Shown: positions 21,331 to 33,727 of the stretch, piece by piece | How positions within the stretch are numbered: position 1 is the first letter of the stretch | Layout of the letters: each line of letters begins with the position of its first letter | Assembly (NCBI GenBank): GCA_050084985.1 | Contig: JBITNC010000001.1 | Span: forward strand, 137,578,001-137,642,000 | Length of the DNA stretch: 64,000 nt | Reading direction: 5' to 3' | Origin: Nageia nagi | Taxonomy: Eukaryota; Pinophyta | The notes under the pieces: model-generated | Seen by the model: the letters and a program-made list of their open reading frames with translations, nothing else | Database searches by the model: none | What the model was told of the DNA's origin: nothing | Program-made: the position numbers and the translations under genes

Positions 21331-22854
21331 AAAGAAGATGCCTATGATGTGAATATAACTCTCCCAAGTGAGTAACCATCATTATCAAATATAACTAATT
21401 TGTATTTCAAAAGAATGCTTACATATATACAAAGGAAGCCTAAACATATACCTTCTATATGGAAAATCAAAGATTAGCATACTAAATTTAATTTAGTAAC
21501 TTATGTGCATAGAAAAAATATGAACACATTGAAAATAAAAAAGTAAGAGACAAGTAATACAAAATTATATTGAAGAAATCTTACGTAAATTTTTTATTGA
21601 ATACAAAATATGGAAAATATAATCCAATGCATGCAAGTGCTTTTGAAGTAAACACCTATATACTTAGGTTTTCTGTAATAAAAGAACAACAATTTTTTTA
21701 GCACCAAATTACTATGTCTATAACTCTTAAGAAACTTGTGGGCAAGTAACTAGCAGCAAGCTAAAGGAAAATATGAATAAATCATGGCAATAAGAGTAGA
21801 AGGAGAGACTATGGTATTGAGATTTAATGAGGTTTATGAGGACATATGAAATAAGTACAAACCAATATTTTCCCTTACCTCTCTCATTATTTGAAAATTT
21901 GAAGTCGATATTCATAGTGTTGGTAGGTTCTCTGCTCCTACTTTGATCCAACTAGTGATTCCATCGCATTTCAGTTAGGGAGTTAGACTATAGAATATTG
22001 GTCACTATATTTTAGGAAGAATAGGGGGTTCAATATATATGGCCACACTAAATAAGCTACTCATATCAAAGCTAGAATGTAAGATTAATCACCTAGGAAT
22101 ATACATCATCTGGTTGCCAAGAAGAATACAATCTGTATTGACCTGAAACCATTCCATTCCCAAACTAGACATTGAATTCTTACTTATGTGTTCCTTAAAT
22201 AAATGATATTGATGGGTTGTAATAATCTTTGTAACAAATTAGAAGCAAATGGATGGCCCACAATGTTTGCAATTTGGGATTTGGGTTTGGTGGAGGTTGC
22301 ACGGATGCAAGTCCCATCTTCCACAAATTATGACATTGACTCTTCATATTAGGAGATGCTAGGAAGAGTGCCCTCCAAAGTGTAATGTAAGTTCCCTCCC
22401 TAGTCCATTGACCTTGCTGATCACCCTTTAACCCCTCCGACGTAAGTATGCTTTCATGCTTCTCCTCCCCTCCCATTTATCCTCTCTCCTCTTTCTCTCT
22501 CCTTTGACACTCTTGCATGTGGGATCATCATGCAATTATCTATTCAATCTAGGAGTGCATAAATAATTCATAGCTACCCAGTTGATTCTTCAATGGTGCC
22601 ACCCCATTTAAGCTCATATTGAGTTTATAATATAAAAGCTTTAACAAAATTCGTACTACATTGCATCTTATACTATAAGTTGGGCCAAATGTTCTTACCC
22701 AAACCATGAAACTTTGTAGATGGATGAAATATGTAAATCATTTTTGTATCTCATTTTGTCAATAATATATTATGTTAATTGGCTCGATTTAATTTATTAA
22801 TCAATTTAAATAATAAATACCATACATTCCTTTCATAATATAGAAAGAAAACCT

Positions 22855-22858
<4 letters not shown>

Positions 22859-22890
<32 letters not shown>
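22859..22890. repeat. (TA)n microsatellite
   Basis: Uninterrupted TA dinucleotides, about 16 units. A protein frame of Tyr-Ile repeats across this and the next tract is an artefact. Confidence 0.95.
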
Positions 22891-22895
<5 letters not shown>

Positions 22896-22981
22896 TAAAT
22901 AAATAATAAAAAATAAAATATTATACATCTCTTTAATTATGTTACAAAATTTTATATATGATTTAGATGTCAACAAAATTA

Positions 22982-22985
<4 letters not shown>

Positions 22986-23039
<54 letters not shown>

Positions 23040-23040
23040 A
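22986..23040. repeat. (TA)n(CA)n compound microsatellite
   Basis: About 22 TA units running into about 5 CA units. Confidence 0.95.
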
Positions 23041-23959
23041 CACTTTGAATCAACCAAAGAAACTTACTTATATGTCATTTGTTAAACAAAACTGAACATG
23101 GAATGAAACACTCTCTATCCTCAAAAAATATTAATGATTCTAAGTTACCATTTATACTGAAGCATTGATGCTTGAGGCTGATCCTCATATATATAATTTA
23201 CTAAATAATAATAAATAATTTCTAGTTGTCTACACTGGCCAAAATGAACAAAATTGATAAAATAATCAATTTGAAAGCTAGTTGGTTACTCATAAAGCTT
23301 TTCCACAATATGCATATGTTTTAATTTTAAATAGATAAAAACTAAACATTGTACATGCTTAATTTATTCAAAATATAACATATACTTTATTTGGAAAACT
23401 AGGTATTTATTTTAAATGGTATTGTTTTAAGAATATCAATTTCATTTCTTACTAAAATACCTTGCCCTACTCTTTCCATGGACTTATGCATTTTTCACAA
23501 TATGTAAATAAATATCCATTTGCATGCCTTAGAATTAAAATTCATCGAGGTCAACACAAATAGAAGTGATAATATTTAATATTATGTGGGATACCATTAT
23601 TGACAAATGCATAAAAGACCATATGAATATGATTAGGATTAGGACCCTAGTTCTTTACTAATTAAGGGTAACCTTGTACCTATTTATCAAGTAAGTGATC
23701 ATGCATCCTCATAATCCAAAAATATTGTAAAAAGGTTAGCTATTTGTAATCAAATGATAAGAATAAAATTCAAGTATTTCCTCTTACATAGACACTATAT
23801 TATCAATCAAAAGTACGCATTATCCTTTAAACTTAATGTTTTATACTATTTTTATCAAAACATGATCATACTCACCGAATAACCATAATTGAATTAGACT
23901 TTAGCTCCTAGTTGAACAATGTTAGCAAACTTAATCTTATTTGAAAGAACTAATCAAGT

Positions 23960-24310
23960 TCTTAGTCAACCTTAGCAAAGTGGGCTATTACAAAAGGAAT
24001 CTTCTCAAAGTCCAATATTTGTATAAATAGATCCAACATTAAGCTTAATTTGATTATTCTTGGGAGACATTTCTAGATATCCAATCTTACACAAAAACTC
24101 ATTATGATCCATTCTCCCTACGATGGTAGTGTGGGTCTATTGCTAGAAATTTTTTTAGAACATTCTTCATATTTTCTACCACTTTAAGGCCTCAAAAGTT
24201 AGTGGAGACCCATAAAGCTTAACCCACTCTATGACTTTATCCACATATTTATTGAAGGATCAAATCTTAAGAATCTTTCCCTCATTTCTAGGTTGGCATT
24301 ACCTATGAAT
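23960..24310 (-). pseudogene. LINE ORF1-like relic (DUF4283-like region)
   Basis: On the minus strand, about 24210-24230 reads V-K-L-Y-G-S-P-L-T-F-E-A-L-K-W, and FLAIDPHYHRR follows at about 24135-24170. At about 24000-24035, F-E-K-I-P-F and N-S-P-L-C follow. This order (W-V-x-L-x-x-L-P/S with F and W, then I-D, then E-x-I-P-F before a Cys-rich part) matches the second half of the DUF4283-type region and the start of its zinc knuckle in plant LINE ORF1 proteins. Many stops. The call is weaker than for 11700-12470. Confidence 0.45.
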
Positions 24311-26339
24311 CATGTTCATCCCTTAAAAATTGTTAAGCAAATATTATAGCAAAAATAATGTGATTGAAAAAAAAAACATATTTAAGTAGAAATGATAAAT
24401 AAAAATCTAGGTGCTTCATAGATTCCTCAAACTCTACATCTTCCATCATAATGTTAATATGGTAATGTTCATTTCCACTACTTGTAAAGAAACAAGGAGA
24501 TTTTCTTTGTACTGTAATTCATTTCTTTGTTTCTCTTTCTTGTACATCATATCTATTTGGCTATTTGCTCTTCACATAAACCTATCCATTTATGTCATAG
24601 TTTGAAAATATTAAATTCATAACTTTCATAAGGCTGCTCTACTCTTACCCTTTTTGACATTGAACTTAGGCTTCTTCTATCCTCTTTGGTACCTTTTATC
24701 TTTTTTCAAGTTGAATAAAATACTCATTCTCGTAGTCGATGTCCTATTATTCAATTAAATTAATTGATTACATGCAAAGGCATGAAAATAACATGAAATA
24801 AAGGTCTTCACGTAAAATACGAATATGAATGTTATAATAATAATTTTATGTTGAATTCCATTGATGAAGATTGTCTTCATTCATGATGCTTCTGACCCTT
24901 CGCTTTTGTAAAGCTGTTGCTTCTATGTATAGGAGACGTCAAACTCCATTATTCAATGGATATGGAAGCTCTGTGGAACACATTTATTATGCTTTCACGG
25001 ATGGAATAGTGTACATTCATTATCGTAAACATAAAAAATTCTGCAATCATTTACGTCATGATTATTTTGAACAATGTAACTAGACATATACGTTTTAGAT
25101 TTCTAGGTTGCTCACATATACCCATTGTTGTGTAAAAAAACATTACGCATTGACATACATTGGCTCTCTTCCATGGCCAGCTTAAAAAATCATTTTGTAT
25201 GATTGTGATACTGTTCACATTGGATACCAATTGCCCAAATAGCCCCATAGAAGTAAACTAGAGTAATGGTTAATATACTTTTTTATCGTGTAAATTTATA
25301 GTAGTTTTTTTTGATAAATTATCTATGAGAGATTAATTTTTGTTTTTTTGATCTCAGGGTACTATTTATTTAAAGTTTGAAGTCTATTGAGGAGCATTCA
25401 CTCTTTCAAAATTTATGAGAGATACAATCCTTGCATTCACGCCTTCAAAATTTATCAGAGATACAATCCTCATTTCATCCGTACTTCTGATCATTCATTC
25501 CATAGAATTTTAGATATTTTTATTCACTAAAAGTGAGATTGAAACTTGAATCCTTATTACTCAAAGAGAGAATTTTCACTTATCCAACTCCTCTAACTTA
25601 CTTCCATATTTCTCTTAATTTATATATATTAAAACGTAAAAAAATTATCTTAATTCGACAGAAAGAATCTTGTACCTCCTATTAGCTCTTGTTAAAGCAA
25701 AAACGTGAACTTCGCCGTGTTTCCATTGAACCTTTTTCTGTTACAGCATTCTTTTCATATACGTCATTAGTTGATCCAAAGTCATTATTGGTATTTGGTC
25801 TCATAATTGTCCCTTTGTTTTTACATTGCAATGATAAAAGCATGTTCAGCATGTTGAAAAGGTTGCAAAAAAATATATGGCAATTAAAAATATTACACTT
25901 AGCACAAATTTCTTGGTAAGCTCGGTTCGACGTGACTGTTAGGTGGGCAGTGGTTGGATGAATAGGTAGATTGTAGAGACTTCATTTTCTCTGTTATGTT
26001 TTCACTTTTTAACTAAATAATAATAATAATTTAAAGATCCTTTAAAATTTAAACTTACAATGCTGTCATAACATTTTTTTATATCTTTAAAGCACTAAAT
26101 TTAAATCTAATTTATTTATTTTTTATATCTTTAAAGCACAAGATTTAAATTTGAATCTGTAATTTAACTAGATATTTGACCACCTTAACCTTAGCTCCTT
26201 CAAAATGAACTCGCTCATTCTATAATTTTTGGAACTGAAACATAAACATACTTAATGAACAAATAAACCAGTGACCAACAGCTCTAATTAGCTCCGATTT
26301 GCGTCCTCATTTACACTCTCATTTTACCGTAATTCCCTT
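24311..26339. other. No recognisable gene; two short tandem duplications
   Basis: 25395-25472 is a 39-bp tandem duplication ('cattcac...tttcaaaatttat.agagatacaatcc'). About 26073-26155 contains a roughly 43-bp duplication around 'tatatctttaaagcac'. Short open frames at 24411-24605, 24871-25083 and 25689-25919 match nothing I recognise. Confidence 0.45.
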
Positions 26340-26394
26340 GTGTTATTGGTTCTGCTTAGGTACGGTGCGTTTAATGAGTCATTCTATTTTTGCC

Positions 26395-26404
26395 CATATA
26401 TACC
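26395..26404 (+). promoter_or_regulatory. Possible TATA box
   Basis: 'catatatacc' in a less AT-biased stretch, about 185 bp before the candidate start codon at 26580. In so AT-rich a window a chance match is possible. Confidence 0.25.
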
Positions 26405-26579
26405 CTCCTGGAGAAATAGAATTGTAGAAACATTCTCCTCATTCTGGCCCATCTGCAAACCAAGAAAAGTCCTGTTTTACATCATAGCAGAGTCAGGACG
26501 GACTGATCATCATCACCCACAAAAATAGCCGTTGATTCTTCCATTCAACAGGATTGGATTTCTGCATTTTGATTGTATA

Positions 26580-26879
26580 ATGGATAATTTAAACTCGGTG
26601 TTTGGTGAAGAAGGCAAGCCTTCCGCTATGGCCAAAAAAAGGGTGGAAGACAATGGCTCTCTGCTGCAGCATAACCAGGTTATCAAGATAAAGAAGGAAG
26701 AAGAGGATTGGATGGAGAAAATGAAGGTGAATTATGGAGAAAGAATGGTGGTCTTTTATATTGGTTCGCATATGAAAAATGCTTTCTTCGGTAGAAATTA
26801 CAATGGTCGGCAGGCTTTCCAGTCTCGATTCGGCCAAAAGATGCCGGAGCATCAGTGCGGAATTAGAGCTAATAGGTGA
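26580..26879 (+). CDS. Candidate small gene, 99 codons, unknown function
   Basis: An intact 99-codon frame starting MDNLNSVFGEEGK, charged (K-I-K-K-E-E-E-D-W-M-E-K-M-K in the middle) and ending CGIRANR. An upstream in-frame ATG at 26532 would add 16 residues. I prefer 26580 because the upstream part reads like untranslated sequence. Base and codon use are visibly more balanced than in neighbouring stretches, and the following 350 bp look like a 3' untranslated region. No signal peptide, membrane segment or known domain is seen. It may be an exon, a lineage-specific small protein, or a chance frame in a transcribed non-coding region. The opposite-strand frame over the same bases (26589-26852) is less plausible. 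Confidence 0.35.
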   Translation: MDNLNSVFGEEGKPSAMAKKRVEDNGSLLQHNQVIKIKKEEEDWMEKMKVNYGERMVVFYIGSHMKNAFFGRNYNGRQAFQSRFGQKMPEHQCGIRANR

Positions 26880-28913
26880 AAAGTGAAAGATACCGTGGAA
26901 TAGGATTATGTGCTCTGTCTATAAAGCCTGATCTTGTATATGCACTTTTATATTTTTGTTTAAGATAGGTTGAACATTTGCAGAGCTAGGTACTGTTGTT
27001 TGTGTCCTTTCGTATGTGGATTAAGGACATTTTCCATGTATTATCAAGGCTGCAGATTAAAAAGATCATGAGGCTGTGGACTGAGTAATTTGATGCGCAT
27101 TAGACAATGGAAGATGCATGTTGCTGCTTGTGGGTATCGATGAGTTCACGTGTATATCGCTAATATTATTTTATATGTTAACTCTAAAGAATGATGGGGT
27201 CTTTGGTCATCTGAAAGTTTATGTTTTTTATTTACCCCAAGGAATATTTTCAGGCACTATGTAAAGATATTTGGTTATTTTGATTTATTATTTTAGGTAT
27301 TTAAAGAATATTTATATATAGAAAAAAAGGTTTATTAATGTATAACAAAAATCAATAGCGGTCTATGGGACAAGTTTTGTAGGATTTATAAAAGTTTGTC
27401 AACAAGTAATTATATATCAATTAAGTATTTGAATGATTGTTTTTCATGTAAAAAAATATTGAATAGTGTACAAACGTAAATGTAGAGATATTCCAAGGAA
27501 AATAAGAATACTTTCAAGGACAATTGACTATAATCATTCACACCACCCAATGAAAATAAAACATTAAAACAAAATTCTAGATAGAGATCAAGCATAATAT
27601 GTTGATGTTTGGTAAAACCTTCAAACAATAACTTATCATCTCTTGCCAAAGGCTTTGAGAGACAATCTAAGTGTGATGGCATCCACATTGAACATCTCAA
27701 GTTCTACTCCCATCTCCTATAGTGGTGATGGTGATAGAGTTGGCTATCTAGCCTTTAGAACTCCCCTCCCCACACTACTCTAACATGTTGTATCATCGAT
27801 ATGCATGTATGATTCGACTAGTCATGCCATGAGGGTTATACAAACTTTGATTATCCCTAACTCAACGTGCTTTGTTTAATGCTCCATGTGCATGGGTTGT
27901 CGAGGCATGCCTACCATGGTATGCCATCTTCCCTTATGCCTATGAGGGATTAATTGAACTTCATTTAGCCCAAATAATTTACAACATTTGGTTAACCTAC
28001 ATCTAAACATCGTTCGATTAGTTTAGTCTCAACACCATTTGATTATGTAATATTAACCAAGATTTTATTATACATGTGTCAACAACATTCGACTAACCCT
28101 CGATATCAATTGATGTGTGGGCTAAGCATCATTTGATTAACCTAGACATCAATAATGCTTGATTAATCTCCTAGTATCAACTATTCTCGATTAACCTTAA
28201 TTATCTCAAGTTCACCACCTTGAACGTCTATCTCACATATCGAGGACATGATCAATGGCCTGGGCTAGTCGAACTAGATTTAAGAGTTTATACATAGTTT
28301 GATTAATCCATACATCATATCATCCTCCCTCCATATTGAATATCACCAAGCATCGTACATACATCCATTAATACAATGGTTAATTGAACTTCACTTAGAC
28401 TCTATATGTAGGTCAATTAACACATAATGCATATAAGTTAACACATGCAAAGGATTACTAGGTTAATTGAATTGTATTTAGTTGGTTAGATGAAGGTCAA
28501 TTAATCCCCTTTAAATAAATGAAAAGATGATCATTCTCATTTACATTCTTCTATGTATGCTTAGATGTGGATATTGCAGGGAGCTCTCAAACGGGTAGCG
28601 AGGCTCAATATCATGTAGTTTTTACAATTCCTTGGTTCTTTTTATTCATTTTGTAGTCCATAAGTGTCCAAGCATGTCCTTAATTTTTTTTCATATGGGT
28701 TCCTCATCTTGCACTCAATGAAAGTCTACATCCTACAATTTGTAAAATAAATATCATGCCATCTCTACACTTCCATAACCTGTAGTCATTGCATTCCATA
28801 AGATTGTATTTATACGAGGGTTGGTTCCATATTTTTCATCCATTTCTATTAGGAGATTTACAACTGCAACATTAGATGAAATTTTTTTCTCAACTAATGT
28901 TTGATATATGTCC
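26880..28913. other. No recognisable gene; degenerate short repeats
   Basis: 26880-27250 is non-repetitive and may be downstream sequence of the candidate gene. From 27960 to about 28330 variants of 'cattcgattaacc', each separated by roughly 25-45 bp, recur with 'catcaa' phrases. This is a much-diverged tandem array. No protein family seen. Confidence 0.4.
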
Positions 28914-28918
28914 ATAAC
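28914..28918. repeat. Gypsy target-site duplication, left copy
   Basis: ATAAC, identical to 34801-34805 on the other side of the element. Confidence 0.9.
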
Positions 28919-29303
28919 TATTACGATCCTGCTAGATCTTAAATAAAATAATGCAAAAACAACAACAAGATTTCCAGCTTTTCAATGAAATAAGAGCAGA
29001 TCTGTAAACTCATCAATATTCAATAAATAATAGAACTTGAATTTGCAAATGAAAACACTGAATCACAATAGCTTTACTAAATAAGAGCTGAATCGCTGGC
29101 TGCTTCGAGGGGGCTTCCTCCTTACACTTCAAATCCAAAAATATGAGCTGAAGATGACATTCTCAAACTGTACAACATCTTTATATGATACTAACCCTAA
29201 CCCTAATCTGCCCTACTAATAATTATGGTATTCACATTACAATTTGGTTACATCATAAGTATACTACTAATATAATTAAATGTTAGGATGTGGGATCCTA
29301 ACA
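28919..29303 (-). repeat. Gypsy 3' LTR
   Basis: 385 bp. Its outer end has drifted (TATTACG instead of TGTTATG on the plus strand). Its inner end (29281-29303) is a 23-bp palindrome with 9-base arms TGTTAGGAT and ATCCTAACA. The matching copy is at 34415-34800. Confidence 0.95.
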
Positions 29304-29320
29304 TGCCACCCCTCTTAGAA
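29304..29320 (-). promoter_or_regulatory. Gypsy polypurine tract
   Basis: On the minus strand TTCTAAGAGGGGTGGCA lies directly before the 3' LTR, the usual plus-strand primer position. Confidence 0.75.
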
Positions 29321-29333
29321 TAAAGCTTTGTCC

Positions 29334-30849
29334 TCAAAGCTTAAATTTAGGAAATTGTAGTTGTAGTTGATGTAGCACTTCCCAAGTTGCATCTTCAGGT
29401 TCCAATCCTCGCCACTACACTAGAACTTCAGTAATAGTATGATTACGAAGTTGGTGAAAATGTCATGCTAAAACTCCTTCAGGTTCAATTAGCATGGAGC
29501 CATCTTCTGCTAACTCTAGTAATTGTGTTTGAATCTGTACCTAGGAACCAAACACTCTCTTAAGATAAGAGACATGAAAAATGGGATGGATTCTAGAAGC
29601 AATCGGTAACTCCAACTTGTAGGTAGTAGGTCCATGCGCTGAAGAACTTTATAAGGCCCATAGAATTTTGGAGCCAACTTTTGCGGTCCTTTGATCTTAA
29701 GGGATTTTTGTCTATAAGGTTGAAGTCATAAAAATACCATGTCACCCTCTTGAAATTCTCTCTCGACTCATTGTTGATCAACTTGTTGCTTCATACGGTG
29801 TTATGCAGCTTGTAGGTTTGCCTTGAGCAAACGAAGAATACCATCTCGGTTAATCAACTTTGAATTGACTACCGGCACATTACTACTGCTTGCCACATAA
29901 GATGACACTGTAGGGGGTGCCTATCCATACAATGCTTCATAGGGAGTCATCTTGATTGAGGAATGGTATGAAGAATTGTACCACCATTCGGCCAATGGGA
30001 GCCATTTTACCCAATGAATTGGTTGTACTGAAGCAAAGCAACGTAAATAAGTATCTAAACACTTATTGACAATTTTTGTTTGACCATCAGTTTGGGGGTG
30101 ATAGGCTAAACTCATGTTGAGTTGGGTTCCTTGAAGCTTAAAAAATTCCCTCCAAAAATGACTAGTGAAGGTTGGATCACGATCACTGACAATAGTCTTT
30201 GGCATGCCATGAAGTTTGAAAATATTATCCATAAATAGCTGAGCCACATTAACGGCCTTATAGGGATGGGATAAAGAATAGAAATGTGCATATTTAGATA
30301 ATCGATCCACCACCACCATGATAACTGATTTGCCATGTGATTTTGGAAGGCCCTCAATAAAGTCCATTGAAATATCTATCCATGTATGCTCTGGAATGGG
30401 AAGTGGTTGGAGGAGGCCTGGAGTGCCTATTATTTCCCCTTTCTATCGTTGACACACATCACATTCAGCTACAAACTGTTTGATATCTTATTTCATGCCA
30501 ACCCAATAAAATGATCTAGCCACGCACTTGTAGGTCTTCAAGAAACCAGAGTGTCCTACAGCTGGTGTAGAATGCAATTCATGTAGTATCGCTTCTCGAC
30601 ACTACGACTGTGATGGTAACATTATCCTACCCTTGAATCTTAAAATTTCATTACTCCATGTATGATGGGGTTTCAGTGTAGGGTCAACTTTGAGTTGTTG
30701 AATCAACTCCTGGATAGAACTATCAGCAAGCCACTCCTATTTAACCATATCCATCCATTGTGGAATCGATGAAGAAAAAGCTTGCAAGGGAGGTTGGTCT
30801 TCAAATTTTCGTGATAAAGCATTAGCAACCACATTTTCTTTACCCTTAC
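29334..30849 (-). pseudogene. Gypsy integrase and chromodomain relic
   Basis: Order on the minus strand: an H-C zinc part (HSTPAVGHSGF, then C-x2-C near 30450), the core with MDFIEGLP (first Asp) and VSDRDPTFTSHFW (second Asp), then YHPQTDGQTKIVN. In that last block the catalytic Glu is changed to Lys (codon AAA at 30074-30076, G-to-A). The chromodomain near 29385-29440 reads EVLV-stop-WRGLEPEDATWE, with a TAG at 29415-29417 that is most simply a mutated CAG. The frame ends at 29334. The core is open for 148 codons (29921-30367) but catalytically dead. Confidence 0.9.
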
Positions 30850-32149
30850 GATACATTATGTCATAATCATACCCCAAAAGTTTTGTGACCCATTTATGTT
30901 GCTCAAGAGTTGAGATTCATTGTTCCAAGAAGTACTTCAGGCTATGATGGTCTGTAAGGATCAGGAAGTGTCGACCAATTAGGTACGGTTGCCATCGTTG
31001 CACTACATGAATGATAGCCATCATTTCTTTTTCATATGTTGACCTTCCCAAATTTTTTCCTGATAGTGCCTTACTGGTAAAAGCTAGAGGTCTTCCTTCC
31101 TGCATCAAAATTGCACCAATTCCCACACCACAAGCATCACTTTCAATGACAAATATTTTTGAGAAGTCTAGCATGGCTAAGATAGGAGTATAAACGCATT
31201 GCCCCTTTTAACTTATTAAAATCATCCTCTACTTGAGGTGACCAACTGAATGCATTCTTTTTCAATAGGGTTGTCAATGGTGCTGCTATTTTACCATAGT
31301 CTTTTACAAACTTATGGTAATACCCAATCAATCCAAGGAATCCTCGTAAACTTCTTAAAGACTTAGGGGCACTCCAATTTTGCATGTATTAAATTTTATG
31401 GGGATCCACCTTGACCCCTTCCTCTGAAATAATATGCCCCAAATGCTCAACCTCAGTCTTCCCAAAGGAACATTTTGAATCCTTAGCATACAACTGGTTG
31501 GCACGCATAACTTGTAAATTTTGGTCTACATGTGCCACATGTTCTTCCCAAGTTTTGCTATAAACCAGAATGTCATCAAAGAAAACCAGAATGAATTTTC
31601 TAAGAAATGGATGGAAGATATGATTCATTAAACTTTGGAAGGTAGAGGGTGCATTTGTAAGACCAAACGGCATCACCAAAAATTCATAATGGCCATCATG
31701 AGTACGAAAAGCAATTTTTGGGATATCTTCCTCCTTGAGTCGAATCTGATGATACCCTAACCGCAAATCTAATTTTGAAAAATATTTGGCCCCATGTAAC
31801 TCATCCAACAATTCATCAATAACTGGGATAGGAAACTTATCCTTCACAATGATTTTGTTAAGAGCTCAAAAGTCTACACACATCCGCCATGAACCATCTT
31901 TTTTACGAACCAAAATCACAGGAGAAGAATAGGGACTTACACTAGGTCTTATGATTCCTGCTTCCAACATTTCCTGGACCAATCTTTCAATTTCATTTTT
32001 TTGCAAGCAGGGATATCGATATGGTCTAATGTTTAGTGGTAGACTACCAGGAATCAACTGGATGACATGATCATGAGAACGATGAGGAGGTAACCTCGTA
32101 GGCTCTTCAAAGATATCTTTATGCTGATCCACCAACTGTTGCAATGCAT
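30850..32149 (-). pseudogene. Gypsy reverse transcriptase/RNase H relic
   Basis: The RT is very well preserved: [15 protein letters not shown], a stop at 31866-31868 (CGA to TGA), then [30 protein letters not shown] and the catalytic FFDDILVYS (Asp-Asp at 31572-31577). A stop lies at about 31386-31388 and a one-base frameshift near 31185-31195. RNase H follows with VIESDACGVGIGAIL, STYEKEMMAI and LTDHHSLKYFLEQ, then a TGA at 30917-30919 where CGA is expected. Another frame change near 32140 separates RT from the protease linker. Confidence 0.95.
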
Positions 32150-32699
32150 TAGACTCCCCACTTCTGATTCCATGGACTGAATAAAAAATAATTGGGCCAT
32201 CATTCCCTTCCCACTTCGATGACGGATCTTTTCCATACGATGTGAACTCACAACAAGTGAAGGTCCTACTCGTAACCCTGTGAGACTATACTCTTATCCC
32301 CCAACTATGAACTTCATCCAAAGTTATGCAAAATCCCATAAGATTGGTCCTAAAGTTCTAAGCCATTGTGCCCCTAAGACAACATCACATCCACCTAAGG
32401 GTAATGCATACATGTCACTCTTCAAGGTGTAGTGATCCATATTGAGCTTGATATTACGACAAGTTCCCTTGCATGCTATCTTTCCTCCATTTCCAATCAT
32501 TACCTCAAAGTTGTTGGTAGGATGTATGTAGTAATTGGCATCTCGTGCTACTCATGGATCAATGAAGTTGTGTGTACTTCCAGAATCTAGCAACACAATG
32601 AGAGTTTTCTTTTTAAAGGATCCTTTGACCTTCATGGTTTGTGGAGAAGAAATTCTAGCAAGAGCATTAAGTGAACTTTCAGGAGTATCTTCATTGGTG
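32150..32699 (-). pseudogene. Gypsy protease relic
   Basis: The retropepsin motif is LLDSGSTHNFID, with D-S-G intact at 32579-32587. A TGA follows almost at once, in D-P-stop-V-A-R (about 32551-32553). LPLGGCDVVLGAQWL, the conserved C-terminal protease block, is present at about 32370-32415. Stops near 32330 and 32295 close the frame. The active site is kept, but the domain could only be made by read-through. Confidence 0.85.
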
Positions 32700-33727
32700 T
32701 TACCAATTTTAGTGGCCTATTCCTCTATCTCGACCTCCTCATCATCAGATTGGTCACTGGGAGCATTTGCATTTAATACGTACAATTTTTGTGTGGTGCA
32801 TTGATGACCTGGTCTAAACTTCTCATCATAATTATAGCAGAGTCCCTTCTTGCGATGCTCTTCCATTTCTTGTGGGGTTAGCCTCTTAATTTGTAGTGGT
32901 CGATCCATTCTTGGAGTTTGAGGATGATGGGGTGGTGTCCCAAACTATTTTCATCCTTGGCGACGTTGAGCATTGAACTTATCCTCGACCAACTTTGCCA
33001 ACCCTATTGCCTCCATCATTGTATTAGGTTTAAACATTTTGACTTCAGTCTTAATTTCCTCCTTTAAGCCACTGATAAAACAACTTTTGAAAAAAGCTTC
33101 ATCCAACCCTATTATATGATTTGCAAGTTTCTCAAATTGGGTCTGATAGTCTCTTACTGTTGATGTCTATCGTAACTTAGTGAGTGCTCCTGTGAAGTCC
33201 TCAAAAGCAATCGGCCCAAACCTGACTAGTAGTTGTTTTATGAATTCCCCCCAATCAGGACGGCCATTAGTTCTTTCAAACCACTGATACCATTGAACAA
33301 CGTCAAGATCCAAATGAAATGAAGTAATGCTAACCTTTTGATCCTTAGGAATTTGGTTTAAGGAAAAGTATTGCTTAGATCGATAGATCCAACTAGTCGG
33401 GTCCTCTCCATCGAACCTAGGAAAATCAAGCTTAGTTGTTCTTGGATTAATAGATGCCTGTGGACCTGCTTGTTGGTAGGTATTCCTATTTTGATTAGAA
33501 CTTCCTGCTGATGAAGTTTGTGCCTGTTGTGTTGATTGTGTCAATGTTTGAATTTGGATTATGTTCCTATCCAGGGCATTATACTTGAGATCCAATCCTG
33601 ATAACTTTGCATTCAAATCATCAAACATGTCCTTGAGATTTACTCCTCCTAATGCATATTTAATCTGTTGAATCTCTTGGTCTAAATCCTTCAAGGTTGG
33701 GTCTTGAGATCTTCTTCCTTCAGCCAT
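32700..33727 (-). pseudogene. Gypsy gag relic
   Basis: It starts at ATG 33725-33727 (MAEGRRSQDPTLKDLDQEI) with a coiled-coil-like N-terminus and a Gln/Ser-rich linker. The conserved capsid block follows: LDFPRFDGEDPTSWIYRSKQYF and FTGALTKLR. A stop at about 33164-33166 is followed by the rest of the capsid (TSTVRDYQTQFEKL, ISGLKEEI). The nucleocapsid knuckle at 32798-32839 reads LCYNYDEKFRPGHQC; the second zinc Cys is Tyr (TGT to TAT). The first 187 codons are uninterrupted. Confidence 0.9.

Larger units (their letters stand above)
21331..23959. other. No recognisable gene; AT-rich with two microsatellites
   Basis: 21727-22476 has slightly richer sequence and two short minus-strand frames (74 and 93 codons) with no family resemblance. 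From 22600 the sequence is AT-rich, with (TA)n tracts listed separately. I see nothing else supportable. Confidence 0.4.

Noticed and set aside
22833-23057. Minus-strand frame with Tyr-Ile repeats
   Set aside because: It is produced by two (TA)n microsatellites.
29197-29216. Telomere-like 'ctaaccctaaccctaat' (also at 34686-34705)
   Set aside because: It is part of the Gypsy LTR, only two units long, and not the usual plant TTTAGGG unit.
30112-30357. Second minus-strand frame over the Gypsy integrase
   Set aside because: It is an out-of-frame reading of the integrase core, which is clearly coded in the 29921-30367 frame.
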